From Tannerella sp. (GTDB lineage Bacteria; Bacteroidota; Bacteroidia; Bacteroidales; Tannerellaceae), in contig JAIRXI010000167.1 of NCBI GenBank assembly GCA_031268395.1, forward strand, positions 1-9,431: 9,431 nt of DNA, in the 5' to 3' direction. Below the pieces are notes generated by a model. That model was not told the DNA's origin. It made no database searches and worked only from the letters and a program-made list of their open reading frames with translations. This document shows positions 5,872-9,431 of this stretch, one piece after another; within the stretch, counting starts at the first letter, position 1, and each line of letters starts with the position of its first letter. Position numbers and translations under genes: made by a program.

Positions 5872-7827
5872 TCAGTTCAGCATGACCTGTCCGCCGGTGA
5901 CGGGAAGCGCCTGCCCCGTTTCGCACGTCTGCTCGACGAGGTAGAGTACGGCTCTGGTGACGTCTTCCGGGGCGGTGCCCTTGCCCATCGGGACTTGTGC
6001 CATGTACCAGGCGCGGACGTCATCGACCGTTTTTGCGCCCGGCACCTTGCCCGCACGCAGGTATTGCAGGAACAGTCCGTTTTCCGGATTCGACCACAGC
6101 GGGCCTTCATAGAAATTCCCCGGACAGATGGCGTTGACCTTGATGCGGTATGGCGCCAGTTCCAGCGCAAAGGACTGCGTCAGTCCCAGTCCGCCGAACT
6201 TTCCGCCGGCATAGGCAAAGTTGGCTTTGGATCCGCGCAGGCCCGATTTGGAATTGATCTGGATAATATCCCCGTAATTATCGGGGGCATACCTGTTTTG
6301 CAGTTTCATGACGCGCGAGGCAGCCTGCGCGCAGTAAAAGTAGGCGTTATAATTGATTTTCGTTACAAACTCGAACTGTTCGGGCGTCATTTCCTCCAGC
6401 CCGCCGGCACGCAATACGCCGGCATTGCTGATAAAGACGTCCAGTCCGCCGAAATGGCACACCGTTTCGCAGATCAGGCGGTGGAGGCTTTCCGTATCGG
6501 ACACGTCCGTCCTGACAAAGATGGCCCGGTTGCTGCGCGCCAGGCGGCAGAGGTTTTCGGCGGCAGCCTTTCCGGCCGTTTCGTTCAGGTCGGCCACGAC
6601 GATATTGGCGCCTTCGCGGATCAGGCATCTGGCGATGCCTTCGCCGAAACCCTGCGCCGCACCGGTGATGATGACGGTTTTGTTTTCGACGCGTCCGGAC
6701 GTTCCGCCGGCGCTCACCCGGCGACGGTAATTTTCGACTTCCCAGTGGTCAATAAAATCGATCTGCGCCTGTGTCATGGGATGTTCGCCGCCGAAAGCCT
6801 GCGCGGCTTCGGCGATTTTCATCATGTCTTCGTAGACGTCGAGGATGATGTCGCAGCCGGCGGCGCTGTCGCCTGCGGCTACCAGGCCGACGCCTTTTAT
6901 GAGCAGTATTTTGGGTGTGTAGCCGTTTTGCGCCGTGTAGTCACGGATAGCGGCCTCCGCTTCGGCAAGCAGTTCGGCCTCCGTTTCGCCGGTCAGGTGG
7001 AGATACTTCGATTTGCAGTACACGATGATGTCCGGCGAGAACGGGACGGCGATTCGGGCGAACTGCTCCGGCGCCGACGCGAAGGCGGCAATCCGGCTGT
7101 TGCTGCGCACTTTCAGGGTCTTGAGGCCCTGCGTTCCGAGCATCATGCGAATGGCGGGCAGGAGGCCGGCAACGAGGTCGGGGATGCGTGCCGGTTCGGT
7201 GGCCGGCACGCCGTTCACGGCCTCAATATGCCCGATTACGCGGTCATAGATGGCTTCTATTTCTTCCGTTGTGTCGGCGCCGACGAATATCCCGTGATTC
7301 TGGAGCAGCAGGATGGCCGGCTCCCTGCCGGACGAGGCGCGACGGGCGCCAATCCTGTTTTCGACTTCCCGGAACAGCGTGTAGCCGGGGTCGGTATAGG
7401 GGATGTAGACGGCTTCGTCGCCGAAAAGGCGCTGCGTCGCGGCTTCGGCGTCGCGGCTGCACATCAGGGCATTGACGGCTGTCGGGTGCAGGTGAACGAC
7501 ATAACGGAAGTGTATGGCGTTGTGCATGGAGGTTTCGACCGAGGGCCGGCGGTCTTTTGTCAGGCAGGCGGCGGCAAGGTCGTTTTTGACTTCTTCCTCG
7601 CGCAGGGCGGGGTCGGCGCTGTAGGTCCGTTCCGAAATGACGGCCAGCTTCCGGCGGTCGAGCACGGCAAAGCCGTCTTCCGTAATGGTGGCCAGCGGAT
7701 AACCGCTGGCTTTCACCCACAGTTTTCCGTCATCCTTGTACGACGTATTGCCGCCTCCGGCAATGACATAGCGGCTGTCGCTGCCGTATCGGCGCGATAT
7801 GGCGATCAGTTTTTCGATTTCTTTCAT
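5872..7827 (-). CDS. Bifunctional class II aldolase / short-chain dehydrogenase
   Basis: This 651-residue enzyme has two domains. Residues 1-330 are class II aldolase/RhaD-like: the GGGNTS phosphate-binding loop (24-29), the metal ligands HLH at 112-114 and NHG with His178, and a Glu at 98 as candidate acid/base. Residues 383-651 are a classical SDR: TGAAQGFG cofactor loop (389-396), SNAG (467-470), INSKSG with the catalytic Ser near 526-528, YAGGK with Tyr539 and Lys543, then CPGNFYEGPLW and a C-terminal GQVMLN. The layout matches the bifunctional rhamnulose-1-phosphate aldolase/alcohol dehydrogenase type, but the N-terminus is short and the SDR part resembles polyol-phosphate dehydrogenases such as sorbitol-6-phosphate dehydrogenase. 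A plausible role is cleaving a ketose phosphate and interconverting the alcohol and carbonyl forms; the substrate is unknown. The ATG at 7825-7827 lies 51 nt past the PHP gene, consistent with one operon. No strong ribosome-binding site is seen; the leader is AT-rich. Confidence 0.92.
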   Translation of the reverse strand: MKEIEKLIAISRRYGSDSRYVIAGGGNTSYKDDGKLWVKASGYPLATITEDGFAVLDRRKLAVISERTYSADPALREEEVKNDLAAACLTKDRRPSVETSMHNAIHFRYVVHLHPTAVNALMCSRDAEAATQRLFGDEAVYIPYTDPGYTLFREVENRIGARRASSGREPAILLLQNHGIFVGADTTEEIEAIYDRVIGHIEAVNGVPATEPARIPDLVAGLLPAIRMMLGTQGLKTLKVRSNSRIAAFASAPEQFARIAVPFSPDIIVYCKSKYLHLTGETEAELLAEAEAAIRDYTAQNGYTPKILLIKGVGLVAAGDSAAGCDIILDVYEDMMKIAEAAQAFGGEHPMTQAQIDFIDHWEVENYRRRVSAGGTSGRVENKTVIITGAAQGFGEGIARCLIREGANIVVADLNETAGKAAAENLCRLARSNRAIFVRTDVSDTESLHRLICETVCHFGGLDVFISNAGVLRAGGLEEMTPEQFEFVTKINYNAYFYCAQAASRVMKLQNRYAPDNYGDIIQINSKSGLRGSKANFAYAGGKFGGLGLTQSFALELAPYRIKVNAICPGNFYEGPLWSNPENGLFLQYLRAGKVPGAKTVDDVRAWYMAQVPMGKGTAPEDVTRAVLYLVEQTCETGQALPVTGGQVMLN

Positions 7828-7878
7828 TTGTATGATGTTTATAAAGATTATTATTTCCTGTTTCGTGCGGGATGCGGC

Positions 7879-9045
7879 TCAGGAGGCAATGGCCGCCCGT
7901 ATTTGCCGGTCGCCTTGCCGGATGTATTCGTCGCGGCGGGTTGCGTCGGCCTGTCCCGCGGTATCCACATATCCCTGTTTGCCGCGCCGGACAAGTTCCT
8001 GATGGGCGGCCACGACGCAGGCGCCTTCGTAACTGATCTGTTTCAGGCGGTCGGTCAGGGGGGCGCCGCCGCGGGCAAACAGTTCGACGGGTTCCATGGC
8101 CGGCGTGTTGTGTTCGCTGCCGAATGTGACGACGAAGCCGCAGCCGTGCAGGTAGCCGGCATAGCGTTCCAGCACTTCGATGCTGTTGCGGGTGGTGATA
8201 AATTCGACGGAATGGATGCCGCGCCGTTTCAATGTTTCAGCGGTCTGTACGACGTCCTGCTCGAAGTCGGTAAAGCCGCCTTTTGCGTCGTCGGCAAGGA
8301 ACGGGTAGGTGGGGATGCCGCCGGCGGCGAGGATGATCCGGCAGACGGCCTCCAGCGGCAGGAAGGCTTTCGGGTCTTCGGGCACAAATGCCGCGCCGCC
8401 GGCCTTGAGCAGGTTGCTGCGGATTTCGTTTTCCAGGGCGGCGTGATTGTCTGTGTTCGATTTCAGCGCCCTGCCGCCGAAAAGGCGTTGGAAGAGGGCG
8501 GTCATGGCTGCCGCATCGCCGTTCAGCTGCCGGTCTGCTTCCATGCGCAGGGCCTTGGCCAGGTGGCGTTCCCGGACGGCGCCTCTGGTCAGATCGTGCG
8601 CGATCCGGTCGAAGTCAAGACGGAAGCCGGCCTCGTGCGCCGCAAGCGTTTCGTTCAGTTTGCCGCACATCATCCGTACCTGCCGGTTGGATTCGCCGCG
8701 CACGCCGGCCAGTTGCGCGGCATACGGCTCGGGCAGGTCCGGCGGACATTTCAGTCCCTTGCCGCTCAGGTAGGTGCGACCGGGATTGTTCGGGTCGTTC
8801 ACGCGGATGCCGCTGGCCCGGTCGTCTTCCTGCAAACCGATAAACTCGATATTAAACAGCGGGAAAAGGTTGCGCCCGAGCGCTTCGTCGCGCCATTCCA
8901 CATAACCGTCCATCGAATAGAAGTCGTTGATTCCGACAACTCTTACATTTTCACTGACCGCCCTGTCCAGTGCGTCCGTCAACCGTTCAAATGCGCTGAA
9001 CGAATACGGCGTGTGCAGGTGGGCATTTACATTTAAATAATTCAT
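7879..9045 (-). CDS. PHP-domain metal-dependent hydrolase
   Basis: This protein has 388 residues from the ATG at 9043-9045. A TTG three codons upstream is open but less likely, because the domain begins right at NAHLHTPYSF. PHP signatures are HLH at 9-11, INDFYS with Asp41, FNIEFIG with Glu67, ERHLAK with His161, and GSEHNTP with His312. The site usually written as A-H-P in the family reads TYPF here (about 246-249), so one canonical metal-binding His seems replaced by Tyr. The protein is longer than a minimal PHP phosphoesterase because of an insertion at about residues 75-230. Family members hydrolyse phosphate esters using two or three metal ions, in the cytoplasm. As the first gene of an operon with the aldolase-dehydrogenase it may act on a related sugar phosphate; substrate not visible. 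Confidence 0.88.
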   Translation of the reverse strand: MNYLNVNAHLHTPYSFSAFERLTDALDRAVSENVRVVGINDFYSMDGYVEWRDEALGRNLFPLFNIEFIGLQEDDRASGIRVNDPNNPGRTYLSGKGLKCPPDLPEPYAAQLAGVRGESNRQVRMMCGKLNETLAAHEAGFRLDFDRIAHDLTRGAVRERHLAKALRMEADRQLNGDAAAMTALFQRLFGGRALKSNTDNHAALENEIRSNLLKAGGAAFVPEDPKAFLPLEAVCRIILAAGGIPTYPFLADDAKGGFTDFEQDVVQTAETLKRRGIHSVEFITTRNSIEVLERYAGYLHGCGFVVTFGSEHNTPAMEPVELFARGGAPLTDRLKQISYEGACVVAAHQELVRRGKQGYVDTAGQADATRRDEYIRQGDRQIRAAIAS

Positions 9046-9146
9046 CTTCAACAATTGTATTTATCTTTTTAATCACTGTCTGTTTTTACTCCGGAAACCG
9101 TCTCTCCATCTCTCCATGCCGCCGAACAGCGCATGAAAATTGTCGG

Positions 9147-9154
9147 CAAAGGTA
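9147..9154 (-). promoter_or_regulatory. -7 promoter element of the PHP/aldolase operon
   Basis: On the minus strand TACCTTTG fits TAnnTTTG. No -33 TTTG is found at 19-21 nt upstream. Transcription would start near 9141 and give a leader of about 95 nt, similar to that of the membrane-protein gene. The leader contains a tandem ATGGAGAG pair (plus strand 9102-9117). Confidence 0.45.
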
Positions 9155-9286
9155 GAAAATATCTTCGGAAGAATGGCCGGCCCGATGCTATTTCCGGTTT
9201 TTGCAGCGAGGCGCGGCCGCACGTCTCTGTATGGTTTCCGGATGCCGTTTTGTGTACGCTTTCAGGTCTCGCAGTCGCTACCCTCC

Positions 9287-9397
9287 GTGACAGGGTGTCT
9301 ATCACGACCCTGATAGGGTGTCTATCACGACCGTGATAGGGTATCTATCTCGACCGAGATAGGGTGTCTATCACGACCGAGATAGGGTATCTATCTC
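9287..9397. repeat. 23-bp tandem hairpin array upstream of the PHP operon
   Basis: Five units repeat every 23 bp, with 5-nt centres at 9294, 9317, 9340, 9363 and 9386 reading GGTGT, GGTGT, GGTAT, GGTGT and GGTAT. Left arms are GTGACAG, CTGATAG, GTGATAG, GAGATAG and GAGATAG; right arms are CTATCAC or CTATCTC; the linker is always GACC. Unit 5 (GAGATAG-GGTAT-CTATCTC) is a perfect stem and the others have one mismatch. Across the GACC linker, CTATCAC/GTGATAG (9322-9339) and CTATCTC/GAGATAG (9345-9362) pair perfectly. The array is about 130 nt upstream of the predicted -7 element, so it could be a regulatory region of this operon or the 3' region of an unseen neighbour. Confidence 0.92.
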
Positions 9398-9431
9398 GAC
9401 CGCTCTTCCCGGACATGTTACTGAGTTTCCA

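Larger units (their letters stand above)
9046..9431. other. Non-coding stretch upstream of the PHP gene
   Basis: This 386-nt segment holds the operon leader, its -7 element and the 23-bp array at 9287-9397. Between about 9160 and 9280, and from 9398 to the window end, I see no gene, terminator or further repeat. The next gene to the right, if any, lies outside the window. Confidence 0.6.

Noticed and set aside
5731..9036. A plus-strand open frame of about 1100 codons opposite the aldolase-dehydrogenase and PHP genes.
   Set aside because: It spans two well-supported minus-strand genes and their gap, its translation shows no domain motif, and long antisense frames are common in GC-rich genes with strong third-position bias.
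9046..9054. TTG start adding three residues to the PHP protein.
   Set aside because: An ATG lies three codons further in, directly before the conserved N-terminus.
114..9397. Using G-U wobbles to decide which strand of the arrays is transcribed.
   Set aside because: In the 21-bp array and in unit 1 of the 9287 array the variants keep pairing only in minus-strand RNA, but unit 2 of the 3010 array favours the plus strand. The signal is inconsistent.

Overview
The window looks like a chromosomal accessory stretch from a GC-rich member of the Bacteroidota, probably Bacteroidales. The evidence is promoters of the Bacteroidota type (TAnnTTTG at -7, in one case with TTTG 19 nt upstream), the lack of strong Shine-Dalgarno sites, and the protein families present. 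All five convincing protein-coding genes lie on the minus strand, so transcription runs from right to left.

Right half, in transcription order: a PHP-domain metal-dependent hydrolase (7879-9045), followed 51 nt later by a two-domain enzyme with class II aldolase and short-chain dehydrogenase parts (5872-7827). A strong intrinsic terminator (5738-5788) ends this pair. It looks like a two-gene operon for sugar-phosphate metabolism; the substrate cannot be read from the sequence.

Left half: three genes that resemble a signalling or biological-conflict locus. The first is a large protein with an uncertain N-terminal domain, an AAA+ ATPase core and two C-terminal RyR (ryanodine-receptor) repeats (3229-5646). 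The second is a stand-alone DUF4062 protein of the TEP1/NPHP3 type with no NTPase (2047-2934). The third is an unrecognised helical protein with two C-terminal membrane spans (601-1806). They are separated by 240-294 nt. The last gene has its own clear promoter just after a candidate terminator, so they share a direction and a neighbourhood but are not one compact operon. Joint function is inferred, not shown.

The intergenic DNA is unusual. There are three tandem arrays of short dyads: 13 units of 21 bp at 114-385, four clear units of 23 bp (plus two decayed) at 3010-3143, and five units of 23 bp at 9287-9397. The two 23-bp arrays have different arm sequences but the same design: 7-nt arm, 5-nt GGTGT-like linker, 7-nt arm, 4-nt linker. 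In both, each arm can pair with its neighbour on either side. A short GGGGAAC-type direct repeat sits at the left edge of the window.
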